This document shows, in pieces, positions 1-11,400 of a stretch of 64,000 nucleotides of DNA. This DNA comes from Mycolicibacillus parakoreensis (GTDB lineage: Bacteria; Actinomycetota; Actinomycetes; Mycobacteriales; Mycobacteriaceae). Where the stretch lies: assembly GCF_022370835.2 (NCBI RefSeq), contig NZ_CP092365.1, positions 124,001 through 188,000 of the forward strand, given 5' to 3'. The notes beneath the pieces are model-generated. The model did not search any database, was not told the origin of the DNA, and worked only from the letters and a program-made list of their open reading frames with translations. Both the position numbers and the translations under genes were made by a program. Each line of letters opens with the position of its first letter. Positions within the stretch are counted from its first letter, which is position 1.

Positions 1-363
1 CAGCCGCCCCGGCGTGACGTCGATGATCTTGGCCTTGCCGTGCGCGCCGGTGGTGATCACCCCGGCCTGTGAGCCGGTGAACGAGCGGGCCTGCGCCCCG
101 AGGGACTCCACCGCCATCGCGACCAGCGCGTTGGAGATCCGCTCCCCGGCGGTCAGCAGCATGTCCATCTCCCGCGGCGGGGGAGCGGGGCAGACCTGTT
201 GCGCCAGGTCGAGCAGGTCGTCGGTGGTGTCACCCATCGCCGAGCAGACCACGACCACGTCGTTGCCGGCCTTTTTGGTCTCGACGATCCGTTCGGCGAC
301 CCGGCGGATCCGATCGGCGTCCGCCAGCGACGATCCGCCGTACTTCTGCACGATGAGTGCCAC
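1..363 (-). CDS. ask: Aspartokinase, N-terminal part (runs off the left edge)
   Basis: Aspartokinase phosphorylates L-aspartate, the first step toward lysine, diaminopimelate, threonine and methionine. The 121 visible residues begin [15 protein letters not shown]; the KYGGSS motif is the ATP/aspartate-binding signature of the family. They continue through a region with [13 protein letters not shown] and FTGSQAG, which are also typical. The GTG at 363 is chosen because AAAGGA lies just upstream on the minus strand. The C-terminal catalytic part and the regulatory ACT domains lie outside the window. The gene is divergent from leuA, as in M. tuberculosis (Rv3709c/Rv3710). Identification is secure; the gene is cut only by the window edge. 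Confidence 0.95.
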   Translation of the reverse strand, partial: MALIVQKYGGSSLADADRIRRVAERIVETKKAGNDVVVVCSAMGDTTDDLLDLAQQVCPAPPPREMDMLLTAGERISNALVAMAVESLGAQARSFTGSQAGVITTGAHGKAKIIDVTPGRL

Positions 364-448
364 AAGAATCCTTTCGGGTGCGAACGGCGGGCATGTCCAG
401 GATAGAGGTCGATCGATCGCCGGGTTTTTCCGCCCGTCGACGGCGCGC

Positions 449-2431
<1,983 letters not shown>

Positions 2432-2440
2432 AGCGCACCG

Positions 2441-2464
2441 CGCCGGCGCCGCCGGGCGCCGGCG
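2441..2464. terminator. Bidirectional terminator-like hairpin between leuA and dnaQ
   Basis: CGCCGGCGC (2441-2449) pairs perfectly with GCGCCGGCG (2456-2464) around a six-base loop. It fills the 36-base gap between two convergent genes. No T-run is present, which is common for mycobacterial terminators. Confidence 0.5.
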
Positions 2465-2467
2465 GGC

Positions 2468-3463
2468 TCAGAACAGCGCGCCCTGCACCGCGGCGGGGGT
2501 GGTGTCGCGGAACTGCTCGACCGCCGTCCCGGGGGCCACCGCGGTCAGTGCGGTGAGGAACTCCCGATCGGAGAGCAGCGGCACCCCCAGCTCGGCGGCG
2601 GCGAACCCCTTGCCCTGCGCCGGGCGCGCCTCGTTGCACAGCACCAGCGAGGTCTGCGGGTCCACGGTGTCGCTGTAGGCCAGCCCGGCGTGCACCAGCC
2701 GCTCGACCAGCTCGTCGTGGCGGCGGGCGCACGCCGCCGACAGCGCCACCCGCATGCCCTGCACCAGCGGGCGGCCGGGAACGTAGCGCCCGGGGTTGGC
2801 GAACGGGCCGGGTTGGCGCGCCGCCCACTTTTTCAGCGGCTCCAGCGCCGTGTGGGTGATGTGCCCGTTGGGCCAGCGCTGCCGGCTGACCGGGCGCACC
2901 GGCAGCCACACGTCGCGTTCGCGCGCCCGGCGCAGCATCGGGTCGAGCACCCGGGAGAGCACCAGCGCGTCGTCGAACGCGTCGTGGGCCTTGGCCTGCG
3001 CCACCTGCAGGTGGGCGGCCAGGGTCTGCAGCCGCAGATTGTCGACCCCCAGCTCCAAGCGGCGCGCCAGGTCCACCGTGCACATCACCGTGTCGACCGG
3101 CAGGGCGGCGCCGACCAGTTCGGCTTCGGCGGTGAGAAACGCGTAGTCGAACGGCGCGTTGTGGGCGACCAGGGTGCGCCCGTGCAGCAGGTCGGCCACC
3201 TCGCCGACGATGTCGCCGAACCGCGGCGCCCCGGCGAGCATCTCGGCGGTCAGCCCGTGCACATGGGTGGGGCCGGGATCGACGCCCGGGTCGAGCAGGC
3301 TGACCACCGAACGTTCCACCTGCCCGTCGCCGTCGAGGGCCAGCACCGCGATGCTGAGCACCCGTGCCCGGTCGGGCCGGAAACCGGAGGTCTCCACGTC
3401 CAGGACCGCCCAGCCGCAGCCGGGATCCCCCGGCGGACGACCCCACCCGGTCACCGCGGCCAC
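2468..3463 (-). CDS. dnaQ: DnaQ-family 3'-5' exonuclease with C-terminal BRCT-like region
   Basis: The 331-residue protein resembles Rv3711c. The DEDD exonuclease residues are visible: VLDVETSGF, the LVAHNAPFDYAF stretch, and AHDAFDDALVLSRV. The C-terminal 90 residues (from about VQGMRVALSAACA) look like a BRCT fold, an arrangement seen in actinobacterial DnaQ-like proteins. The expected activity is 3'-5' exonuclease on DNA, for proofreading or repair; whether it is a subunit of a polymerase cannot be told. GTG 3463 is preceded by GAGGG; GTG 3454 is an alternative. The gene is convergent with leuA and divergent from murT. Confidence 0.88.
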   Translation of the reverse strand: MAAVTGWGRPPGDPGCGWAVLDVETSGFRPDRARVLSIAVLALDGDGQVERSVVSLLDPGVDPGPTHVHGLTAEMLAGAPRFGDIVGEVADLLHGRTLVAHNAPFDYAFLTAEAELVGAALPVDTVMCTVDLARRLELGVDNLRLQTLAAHLQVAQAKAHDAFDDALVLSRVLDPMLRRARERDVWLPVRPVSRQRWPNGHITHTALEPLKKWAARQPGPFANPGRYVPGRPLVQGMRVALSAACARRHDELVERLVHAGLAYSDTVDPQTSLVLCNEARPAQGKGFAAAELGVPLLSDREFLTALTAVAPGTAVEQFRDTTPAAVQGALF

Positions 3464-3559
3464 CTCATGCCCTCGAGGATGACACGCCCGTGCGACCGCG
3501 GCCGGGATTGGCGGTTCGTCGCCGGCTGTGTCGCCGTCGCCGCCGGTCGTGTCGCCGCC

Positions 3560-3565
3560 TAAACT
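3560..3565 (+). promoter_or_regulatory. -10 box of the murT-gatD operon
   Basis: TAAACT matches TANNNT and lies 7 bases before GTG 3573. No ribosome-binding site precedes that GTG, so a leaderless murT transcript is likely. Confidence 0.55.
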
Positions 3566-3572
3566 CACCCGG

Positions 3573-4808
3573 GTGGTGAGCGTGCGCGGCCGACTGGCCC
3601 TGGCGGCCGGGGCGGTCGCCCGCTGGGCGTCGCGGACCAGCGGCCGCGGCGCCGGGGCGATGATCGGCGGGCTCGTCGCGATGACGCTGGACCGCTCGCT
3701 GCTGGCGCAGCTGGGCCGCGAGCGCCGCACCGTGGTGGTCACCGGCACCAACGGCAAATCCACCACCACCCGGATGGTCGCCGCGGCGCTGCGGGATCTC
3801 GGCGCGGTCGCCACCAACTCCGAGGGCGCCAACATGGACGCCGGGCTGATCGCGGCCCTGGCCGCCGACCGCGCCGCGGCGCTGGCCGCGCTCGAGGTCG
3901 ACGAGATGCACGTGCCCCACGTCGCCGACGCGGTGGCCCCGGCGGTGATCGTGCTGCTCAACCTCTCCCGCGACCAACTCGACCGGGTCGGCGAGATCAA
4001 CACCATCGAACGGGCCCTGCGGGCCGCGCTGGCGCGCCACCCCGACGCGGTGGTCGTCGCCAACTGCGATGACGTGCTGGTCACCTCCGCGGCCTACGAC
4101 CATCCCCGGGTGGTGTGGGTCGCGGCCGGCGGCGGCTGGTCGGCGGACTCGGTGAGCTGCCCGCGCAGCGGCGAGATCATCGTGCGCGACGCGGCGGGCT
4201 GGCACTCCACCGGCGCGGACTTCCGCCGGCCCGCCCCGCACTGGTGGGTCGACACCGACCACCTGCACGGGCCCGACGGGCTGGTGTTGGCGATGCGCCT
4301 GGCGCTGCCCGGGGCGGTCAACCGCGGCAACGCCGCGCAGGCGGTCGCCGCCGCGGTCGCCCTCGGGGCCGCCGCGCCCGCCGCGGTCGCCGCCGCCGGC
4401 ACCGTCGAGGAGGTCGCCGGCCGCTATGCCCGCATCCAGTACGGCCCGCACACGGTGCGGATGCTGCTGGCCAAAAACCCGGCCGGCTGGCAGGAGGCGC
4501 TGGCGATGGTCGACCCGCACGCCCCCGCGGTGGTGATCGCGGTCAACGGGCAGGTGCCCGACGGGGTGGACCTGTCGTGGCTGTGGGATGTGAACTTCGA
4601 GCACTTCGGCGCCGCCGACACCGCGGTGGTGGCCGCCGGGGAGCGCGGCACCGACCTGGCGGTGCGGCTGGGCTACGCCGACGTCGCCCACACCCTGGTG
4701 CACGACCCGGTGCGCGCCGTGGAGTCCTGTCCGCCGGGCCACGTCGAGGTCATCGCCAACTACACCGCGTTTCTGCACCTGAACCGGGCCCTGGAACGCC
4801 ATGGCTGA
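3573..4808 (+). CDS. murT: Lipid II isoglutaminyl synthase, MurT subunit
   Basis: MurT is a Mur-ligase-like ATPase that, with GatD, amidates D-iGlu of the peptidoglycan stem on lipid II at the cytoplasmic membrane face. The product is 411 residues from GTG 3573. The ATP-binding loop GTNGKSTT is at residues 58-65. LNLSRDQLDRVGEI and ANCDD follow as in Mur central domains, and the C-terminal DUF1727 region ends the protein. Firmicute MurT carries a Cys4 zinc ribbon; the matching stretch here (SCPRSGEIIVRDAAGW) keeps a single Cys. gatD overlaps the stop codon by 8 bases, so the subunits are probably translationally coupled. Confidence 0.93.
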   Translation: MVSVRGRLALAAGAVARWASRTSGRGAGAMIGGLVAMTLDRSLLAQLGRERRTVVVTGTNGKSTTTRMVAAALRDLGAVATNSEGANMDAGLIAALAADRAAALAALEVDEMHVPHVADAVAPAVIVLLNLSRDQLDRVGEINTIERALRAALARHPDAVVVANCDDVLVTSAAYDHPRVVWVAAGGGWSADSVSCPRSGEIIVRDAAGWHSTGADFRRPAPHWWVDTDHLHGPDGLVLAMRLALPGAVNRGNAAQAVAAAVALGAAAPAAVAAAGTVEEVAGRYARIQYGPHTVRMLLAKNPAGWQEALAMVDPHAPAVVIAVNGQVPDGVDLSWLWDVNFEHFGAADTAVVAAGERGTDLAVRLGYADVAHTLVHDPVRAVESCPPGHVEVIANYTAFLHLNRALERHG

Positions 4809-5520
4809 CCGGCCCGCCGACTCGACGGTGCGCATCGGGCTGGTGCTGCCCGATGTGATGGGCACCTACGGCGACAGCGGCAACGCGGTCGTGCTGCGCC
4901 AGCGGCTGCGGTGGCGCGGCATCGCCGCGCAGATCGTGCCGATCACCCTCGCCGACCCGGTGCCCGACTCCCTGGATCTGTACACCCTCGGCGGCGCCGA
5001 GGACTACGCGCAGCGACTGGCCACCCGCCATCTGCTCCGCCACCCCGGGCTGCAGCGCGCCGCGGGGCGCGGCGCACCGATCCTGGCGGTCTGCGCGGCC
5101 GTCCAGGTGCTGGGCCGGTGGTATGAGACCGCCGCCGGTGAGCGGGTCGACGGGGTGGGCCTGCTCGATCTGACCACCGGTCCGCAGGCCACCCGCAGCA
5201 TCGGCGAGGTGATCGCCGATCCGCGTCACGCGGAGCTCACCGAGGCGCTGACCGGATTCGAAAACCATCGCGGCGGCACCGTTTTGGGCCCGGACGCCGC
5301 CGCGTTGGCCACGGTGCGACACGGGGACGGCAACCGCGCCGGCGACGGCATCGAGGGTGCGGTGCAGGGCAGCGTGGTCGCCACCTATCTGCACGGCCCC
5401 TGCCTGGCGCGCAACCCGCAGCTGGCCGACCTGCTGCTGGCGCGGGTGGTCGGCGAGCTGGCGCCGCTCGCCCTGCCGGAGGTCACCCTGCTGCGCCGCG
5501 AACGGCTCAACGCCCGCTGA
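4801..5520 (+). CDS. gatD: Lipid II isoglutaminyl synthase, glutamine amidotransferase subunit GatD
   Basis: GatD is the glutaminase partner of MurT and supplies ammonia for D-isoglutamine formation. The 239-residue class I amidotransferase has the nucleophile Cys98 in AVCAAVQVLG and the catalytic His198 in TYLHGPCLARNP. The opening GLVLPDVMGTYGDSGN is typical of the CobQ/GatD group, which explains older cobQ2 names (Rv3713). It overlaps murT by 8 bases. Its 3' end overlaps a small reading frame on the other strand by 14 bases. Confidence 0.94.
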   Translation: MADRPADSTVRIGLVLPDVMGTYGDSGNAVVLRQRLRWRGIAAQIVPITLADPVPDSLDLYTLGGAEDYAQRLATRHLLRHPGLQRAAGRGAPILAVCAAVQVLGRWYETAAGERVDGVGLLDLTTGPQATRSIGEVIADPRHAELTEALTGFENHRGGTVLGPDAAALATVRHGDGNRAGDGIEGAVQGSVVATYLHGPCLARNPQLADLLLARVVGELAPLALPEVTLLRRERLNAR

Positions 5521-5677
5521 GGTCGGGCCGGCGCCGCCCGGCGCTGTCGGGGGTGTCGGGGACGAAACCCGTCGGGGGATCAATCAGATTGGCGCCGAAC
5601 AGTTCCCGAGCCCGCTCAGCCAGGGAGCGCACCTCGTCGAGCTGGCGTTGCAGCAGCGAATCGGCCACCGAAATCAC
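5507..5677 (-). CDS. Small hypothetical protein
   Basis: A 56-residue frame from GTG 5677 (GTG 5668 is an alternative) starts VISVADSLLQRQLDEV and continues as an amphipathic helix (ARELFGANLIDP) followed by a polar tail. It is convergent with gatD and overlaps its last 14 bases. I do not recognise the family. The ordered composition, unlike the Arg/Gly-rich antisense frames common at this GC content, suggests it may be real. It lies divergently upstream of the ESX-2-type module, but no functional link can be shown. Confidence 0.4.
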   Translation of the reverse strand: MISVADSLLQRQLDEVRSLAERARELFGANLIDPPTGFVPDTPDSAGRRRPDLSGR

Positions 5678-5778
5678 GCTACCCGGGCGAGCGGGCCGCC
5701 ACAATTCAGCACCGGGGCTGCGGTACAGAAAAGTCGCGGCGATGAATTGACGCTGCCGACCGGGGGTCGGATACTGAG

Positions 5779-6099
5779 ATGATGGCGCGGCCGGTCAGGC
5801 GCACGCAGCGAGACGACACCGACCTCGTCGAGTCGGTTCTCCGCGATCTGCGCGACGCCGCCCGGCGTTGGGAGGCGCTGGTCGCCGAGGCCCAGACCGT
5901 CACCTACAGCGTGGATCTGGGCGATATCCAGGCCGTCGCCAACGCCGACGGCCGGCTCATCGACCTCACCTTGGGCCCGGCGGTCACCACCACCTACACC
6001 CACATCGAACTCGCCGAGCGGCTCAACCTCGCCTTCTCTGCGCTGCGGCGCGAGGCCCAGGCCGACAACCAGGCGCGCTACGGCGGGTCGCTGCGATGA
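5779..6099 (+). CDS. YbaB/EspL-like small protein, first gene of the ESX-2-type module
   Basis: The 106-residue protein has a helical N-terminus, a central beta segment (SVDLGDIQAVANADGRLIDL) and a C-terminal helix rich in Ala, the pattern of YbaB/EbfC-fold proteins. EspL of ESX-1 and other small T7SS genes share this fold. It sits where M. tuberculosis has the short genes beside Rv3896c. The next gene starts at an ATGA overlap, so the two are coupled. Two in-frame ATGs (5779, 5782) are possible. A chaperone- or scaffold-like role in secretion is an inference. Confidence 0.7.
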   Translation: MMARPVRRTQRDDTDLVESVLRDLRDAARRWEALVAEAQTVTYSVDLGDIQAVANADGRLIDLTLGPAVTTTYTHIELAERLNLAFSALRREAQADNQARYGGSLR

Positions 6100-6950
6100 G
6101 CGCCGACCCGCTCGCCCACGCCGTGGCGTTGCTCACCCGCGGCCACCGGCTCTACGGCGGCCCCGGCTCGTCTGAGCCGACCGCGTGGATTCCCCCGGCC
6201 CCGGCGGCGCCGGGGCCCGGGGCCGGGGACCCGGCGCACCGGAGGCGCGCGGCGGTGGCCGCGCTGGCCGCGGTGGCCCGCGACGCCGACCGGGACCTGC
6301 AGACACTGCTGCGCGACGCTGACACCGAGCACCGCGGCGGCTACCACCACACCCGCGCGGTCCTCGACGCGGCCCGCAGCGATCCGATGCCCGCCGCCGA
6401 CACCCCGCTGGGGCGTCGCGAAGCACTGCGCCGCATGGCCGCGCGGCTGCGCGCCCAGCATCGCCACATCGGCCGGTCGCGGCGCCGCGCCCACCGGCTG
6501 GCGCGTCGCCTGCAGCGGCTGCGTTACCCCGGCCGGGCGCGCCGCGAAGACCCCGGGCGCCTCGATCGCCAGATCGCCGCGGCGCTGGACCGGCTGCACA
6601 TCGTCGACCCGGCCGCGCGGCGACGGTGGCTGCGCGGCTACCGCACCCTGATCGCCCGGGAATCGTCCGGGAGCCCCACCGCCGTGGCCGCCCGGCCCGC
6701 GAGCGCCCCCGGCCCGGTGCAGGCCGACGGCCATCCCCTCGGCTACGCCCGCGGGCTGACCCAGACGCTGCCCGCCACGTTCGCCCGCTACCACCAGCCC
6801 GGCACCGCCACCACCATCTACGACCCGGTCGCCAACATCTGCGCGTCGATGAACTACGTGATGGGCCGCTACGGGGTGCGCCCCGACGCGACCAACCTCG
6901 CCGCCCTGGTCCAGCAGGCCGACCCCGCCCGCCCGCCGAAGGGCTACTGA
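6096..6950 (+). CDS. Transglycosylase-like protein of the ESX-2 locus (Rv3896c-like)
   Basis: The 284-residue protein has an Arg/Ala-rich helical N-terminal two-thirds and a C-terminal SLT-type domain: LIARESSGSP contains the catalytic-type Glu, followed by GYARGLTQTLPATFARY and NICASMNYVMGRYGV, the usual core of soluble lytic transglycosylases. Such enzymes cut glycan strands, which could open peptidoglycan for the secretion machine. No signal peptide is visible, so it may be exported by the T7SS or act differently. It is positioned directly before eccB2 (2 bases), as Rv3896c is next to eccB2 in M. tuberculosis. Confidence 0.75.
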   Translation: MSADPLAHAVALLTRGHRLYGGPGSSEPTAWIPPAPAAPGPGAGDPAHRRRAAVAALAAVARDADRDLQTLLRDADTEHRGGYHHTRAVLDAARSDPMPAADTPLGRREALRRMAARLRAQHRHIGRSRRRAHRLARRLQRLRYPGRARREDPGRLDRQIAAALDRLHIVDPAARRRWLRGYRTLIARESSGSPTAVAARPASAPGPVQADGHPLGYARGLTQTLPATFARYHQPGTATTIYDPVANICASMNYVMGRYGVRPDATNLAALVQQADPARPPKGY

Positions 6951-6952
6951 CC

Positions 6953-8428
6953 GTGCCGCTGACCCTGTCCAACCGCGACCAGAACTCCGGTCACATGTTC
7001 TATCACCGGCGGCTGGTCGCCGCGATCACCCGGTTCTCGGTGCGGATGCGCCACGACGACCGCAAACAGCAAGCCGCCGTGGCGCTGTCGATGGTGTTCG
7101 TGCTGATCGGCGTGGGCTGGATGACGCTTCTGCACTGGATGAAACCGGCCGGGGTGATCGGCGACGCCGCCGTGCTCGGCAACCGGGAGACCGGGCAGAT
7201 CTACGCCCGCCTCGACGGGCGGCTCTACCCGGCGCTGAACCTGACCTCGGCGCGGCTGGCGGTCGGCGCCGCCACCGACCCCACCTGGGTGAGCACCGCG
7301 GAGATCGCCCGCCATCCCACCGGGCCGCTGATCGGGATCCCCGGCGCCCCCGACGAACTGGCGTCGCCAACCCCCGACGCCGTGACGTGGAGCCTGTGTG
7401 ACACCGCCCACCCGCAGAGCGCGGCCGAGCCGACGGTCACCAGCATCGCCGGCGAGATCACCGCCGCCGACCGCACCGAGGTCCTCGGTGCCACCCAGGC
7501 GCTGCTGGTCCGCCACGCCGACAGCGACTATCTGCTGTGGGCGGGCCACCGCGCCCGCATCGAGGCGGCCGACCGGGCGCTGACCTTCACCCTCGGGCTC
7601 GACCCCGACCACACGGCGGCCGGCCCGCTGTCGACCGCGCTGTTCGACGCGCTGCCGGCCACCGAACCGGTGGTGGTGCCGGCGATCCCCGACGCGGGCG
7701 CCCCGGCGCGGTGGTTGCCCGGCGCCGCGGTGGGCACGGTGCTTCAGACCCGCGACGTCACCGACGCCGTGACCGGGCTCTACGTGCTGCTCACCGACGG
7801 GGTCCAGCCGGTGAGCCGGTTCGTCGCCGACCTGCTGGCCACCGTGCCGGGCGGCTCCGCACCCCGCGTCGTCGATCCCGGTGTGCTGGCGCGGATCCCG
7901 ACGGTGACGGTGCTCGACGTGGCCGACTACCCGCCCGGTCGGCTGCAGTTCCTCGACCCCGATTCGCACCCGGTCACCTGCCTGTCGTGGCGCAGAGCCG
8001 CCGGCGACCCGCAGGCCACGCTGACCGTGCGCACCGGCCGCGGCCTGCCGGTCGACCCCGCCGACGACCGCCGCCTGGTCACCCTGGTGCGCAACGACCG
8101 GGCACCGGGGTCGGTGGAGGCCCACCAGACGCTGCTGCTGCCCGGGGCGGCCACGTTCGTGGCCACCACCGGCGCCGCGGTGGCCGCCGACACCCGCGAG
8201 AGCCTCTACTGGATCTCCCCGCAGGGGGTGCGGTTCGGGATCCCGTGGGATCGGCCCACCCTGCGGGCCCTGGCGCTGGACCCGGCCGACGCGGCGCCGG
8301 CACCCTGGCCGCTGCTGCGCACCTTCGCCGCCGGGCCCGCACTGAGCCGCCGTGACGCGCTGGTCGCCCGCGACACCGTGCCCGCGGCGACGGCGACCGC
8401 GGTGGCCGGCGCCGACGACGGGCGGTGA
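6953..8428 (+). CDS. eccB2: ESX-2-type membrane/periplasmic component EccB2
   Basis: EccB is the single-pass core protein of the T7SS membrane complex with a large periplasmic domain. The 491-residue product starts at GTG 6953 (VPLTLSNRDQNSGHMFYHRR). One membrane segment lies at about residues 44-62 (ALSMVFVLIGVGWMTLL). The periplasmic part includes ALNLTSARL, IPGAP and the terminal ESLYWISPQGVRFG and WPLLRTFAAGPALSR blocks. Wording and length are very close to M. tuberculosis EccB2 (Rv3895c, 495 residues), so the ESX-2 assignment is well founded. It overlaps eccC2 by four bases (GTGA). No eccD, mycP or eccE accompanies it. Confidence 0.93.
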   Translation: MPLTLSNRDQNSGHMFYHRRLVAAITRFSVRMRHDDRKQQAAVALSMVFVLIGVGWMTLLHWMKPAGVIGDAAVLGNRETGQIYARLDGRLYPALNLTSARLAVGAATDPTWVSTAEIARHPTGPLIGIPGAPDELASPTPDAVTWSLCDTAHPQSAAEPTVTSIAGEITAADRTEVLGATQALLVRHADSDYLLWAGHRARIEAADRALTFTLGLDPDHTAAGPLSTALFDALPATEPVVVPAIPDAGAPARWLPGAAVGTVLQTRDVTDAVTGLYVLLTDGVQPVSRFVADLLATVPGGSAPRVVDPGVLARIPTVTVLDVADYPPGRLQFLDPDSHPVTCLSWRRAAGDPQATLTVRTGRGLPVDPADDRRLVTLVRNDRAPGSVEAHQTLLLPGAATFVATTGAAVAADTRESLYWISPQGVRFGIPWDRPTLRALALDPADAAPAPWPLLRTFAAGPALSRRDALVARDTVPAATATAVAGADDGR

Positions 8429-11400
8429 GCGCGGTGACCAAACGCGGGTTCGTGCGCGGCGAGCGGGCGGCGGTGCCCGCGGTGTCGCCGACCCGTGTCG
8501 CGGTGGCCGCCCCGCTGGCGCTGCCCGAGCGCGAACCCCGCAACATCGTGCTGATGATCGCGATCCCGGCGCTGCTGGTCGGCATCCTCGGCACGCTGGT
8601 CGTCCTGTACGCCTCCGGGGCGCGCACCCTGCGCACCGGTTTCTTCCCGATGATGGGGCTGGCCGGTTTCGGGGCGTTGATGTTCAGCGGCCGGCTGGGC
8701 CGCGGGCGCCGGATCAGCTGGGGCGAGCAGGAGCGGCGGCGCCGCAGCTATCTGCGCCAGCTCGACGACGACCGCGACGAGGTGCACCGCGCCGCCGAGC
8801 GACAGCGCCGCAGCCAACGGTTCGTCCACGCCGAGCCCGCGGCGCTGCACCGGCTGATCGGGGGCCCGCGGATGTGGGAGCGCCGCCCCGGCGACCCGGA
8901 CTTCCTCGACGTGCGGGTCGGGGTCGGGGTCCAGCAGGCCGGCGACGCGGCGGTGTCGCTGCAGTGGCCGGAGATCCCGATCGCCGAGGAACTCGAACCG
9001 GTCACCGGCGCGGCGTTGCGGGACTTCATCGTCGAGCAGAGCACCCTGCGCGGTATCGGCAAGGTGGTCAGCCTGCGCTCCCAACCCGGGTTCAGCGTCC
9101 TCGGCGCCGAAGTCGACGAGCTGCACCGGCTGATCCGCGCGCTCTGCTGCGCGCTGGCGGTCTACCACAGCCCCGCCGAGCTGAAGATCCTGGTGGTCAG
9201 CCGCCGACCGGACCGCTGGCGCTGGCTGGCGTGGCTGCCGCACAACCAGCACGACACGCTGGTCGACGCGTGCGGGCCGCGCCGGCTGGTCTTCGCCGGA
9301 CCGGCCGAGTTGGAGGACACCCTCGACGCCGAGCTGCACCGCAAGGGGCGCGGGCCGTGGCAGCCTCCGCCCACCGCCAGCCCGCTGACGGTGGGCACAG
9401 CGTCGCCGGCACCCGCCGAGACGGCGACCGGTGCGCACTGGCTGATCGTCGACGACAACACCGGCGACCCCGACCAGTGGGAGGCGGTGACAGGCCAGAA
9501 GGGGATGGCCGGGATCACCGTGGTGCGCCTGGCCGCCCGCGCCGGCCGCGGGGTCGGCTTCGGCGACGACCAGCGGTTCACCCTGCGCCAGGGGGTGCTC
9601 TACCGGCGTGGCGAGTTCTACGCGGTGGCCGACCTGATGGCCGACACCACCGCCGCCCGCCACGCCCGTGCCCTGGCGCGCTGGACCCCGCAGGCGCCGG
9701 GGACGCGGGCGCCGCACCGTCGGCCCGGCGGGGAGCTGCTGCGGTCGCTGGGCATCGACGACCCGCGCCACCTCGACGTGCACCGGCTGTGGGCGCAGAG
9801 CCGCAGCCGGGGCGACCCCCGGTGGGCGATGGTGCCGGTCGGGGTGCGACCCGACGGCGAGATCCAGCACATCACGCTGCGGGCCAAGGACTTCGGCGGT
9901 TTCGGATTCCACTCGGTGGTGATCGGCACCTCCGGGTCCGGCAAATCGGAGTACTTCCTGTCGCTGTGCAGCGGGATCGCGCTCACCCACGCCCCGGAGA
10001 CGTTCGTGGTGATCTTCGTCGACATGAAGTTCGAGTCCGCCGCCCAGGACCTGGCCGGTTTCCCGCACGTGGCGGCCTCGCTGTCGAACCTGGGCAACGA
10101 CGAACGCCACCTCGCCGACCGGATGCGCAAGGCGGTCAACGGCGAGATCGTGCGCCGCTACCGGCTGTTCAAAGACGCCGGGGCGCGCGACGCCAACGAA
10201 TACGAGGAGATGCGGCTGGCCGGCCGCGACCTGGAGCCGGTGCCGATCCTGTTGGTCATCATCGACGAATACCTGGAGCTGTTCATCCACCACCCGGACT
10301 GGATCGACCTGGTCATCCACATCGGCCAGGAGGGCCGCGGCTGCAACGTGTTCTTCACCCTGGGCGGCCAGCGCCTCGATTTGTCCTCGCTGAGCAAGGC
10401 CAAGAGCAACATCGCCTTCCGGGTGGCGCTGCGCGCCGAGACCGCCGAGGACTCCCGCGACGTGATCGGCAGCGACGCCGCACTGCACCTGCCGTCGGCG
10501 GAGAACGGCTACGGCCTGCTCAAGGTGGGTCCGCGGGACTTGGAACAGTTCCGCTGCTTCTACGTCTCCGCACCGTTCGTGGTGCCGCGCACGCCGAGCG
10601 CCCCACCGGCCGGCGGCGCGGTCCAGCAGTGCCGCCCAAGGCTTCTCACCGCCGACTACCAGCCGGGACCGGCCACCGCCGTGGAACCGGAACCGGAGCA
10701 ACCCGAACCGCCCGAGGAGTTCCTGGTGCACGCCGACGGGTTCCGGCGCAAAAAGATCGTCGACGTCATCCGGGAGGCGCTCGCCGCGCAGCCGGCCCGT
10801 CCGCCGCACCGGATCTGGCTCGCGCCACTGGAACACAGCGCACCGGTGGACACGCTGGTCGCGGCGTGGCGCGGCCGGCCGTGGGAGGTGGACTACGGCG
10901 ACAACCCCGGGCTGGCGTTCCCGGTCGGCATGGTCGACATCCCCGAGGAGCACACCCAGCGGGTGCACGTCGTCGACGCCGAGATGGACAACATCATGGT
11001 CGTCGCCACCGCGCAGCGCGGCAAATCCACCACGCTGATGACGTTGGTGACCGCCGCCGCGCTGCTGTACCCGCCGAGCCGGGTCACGTTCTTCTGCGTC
11101 GGTGCGGCGCTCTACGCCATCGAGGAGCTCCCGCAGGTGGCCGGGGTGGTCGGCCTGTCCGACGCCGAGGGCGTCTCGCGCACCGTCGCCACCGTGGAGG
11201 GCATCATCCGGGCGCGCGAGGCCGCGTTCCAGCGCCACCAGATCGACATCGCCGAGTTCCGGGCCCGCCGCTTCGGATCGGCGCCCGGCGACACCGACCC
11301 CGACGACAAGTTCGGCGACGTGTTTCTGGTCGTCGACAACTACGGCGACCTCTACGAGAAGGACGCGCTGCTGGGGGACCGGGCGATCGCGATCGCCCGG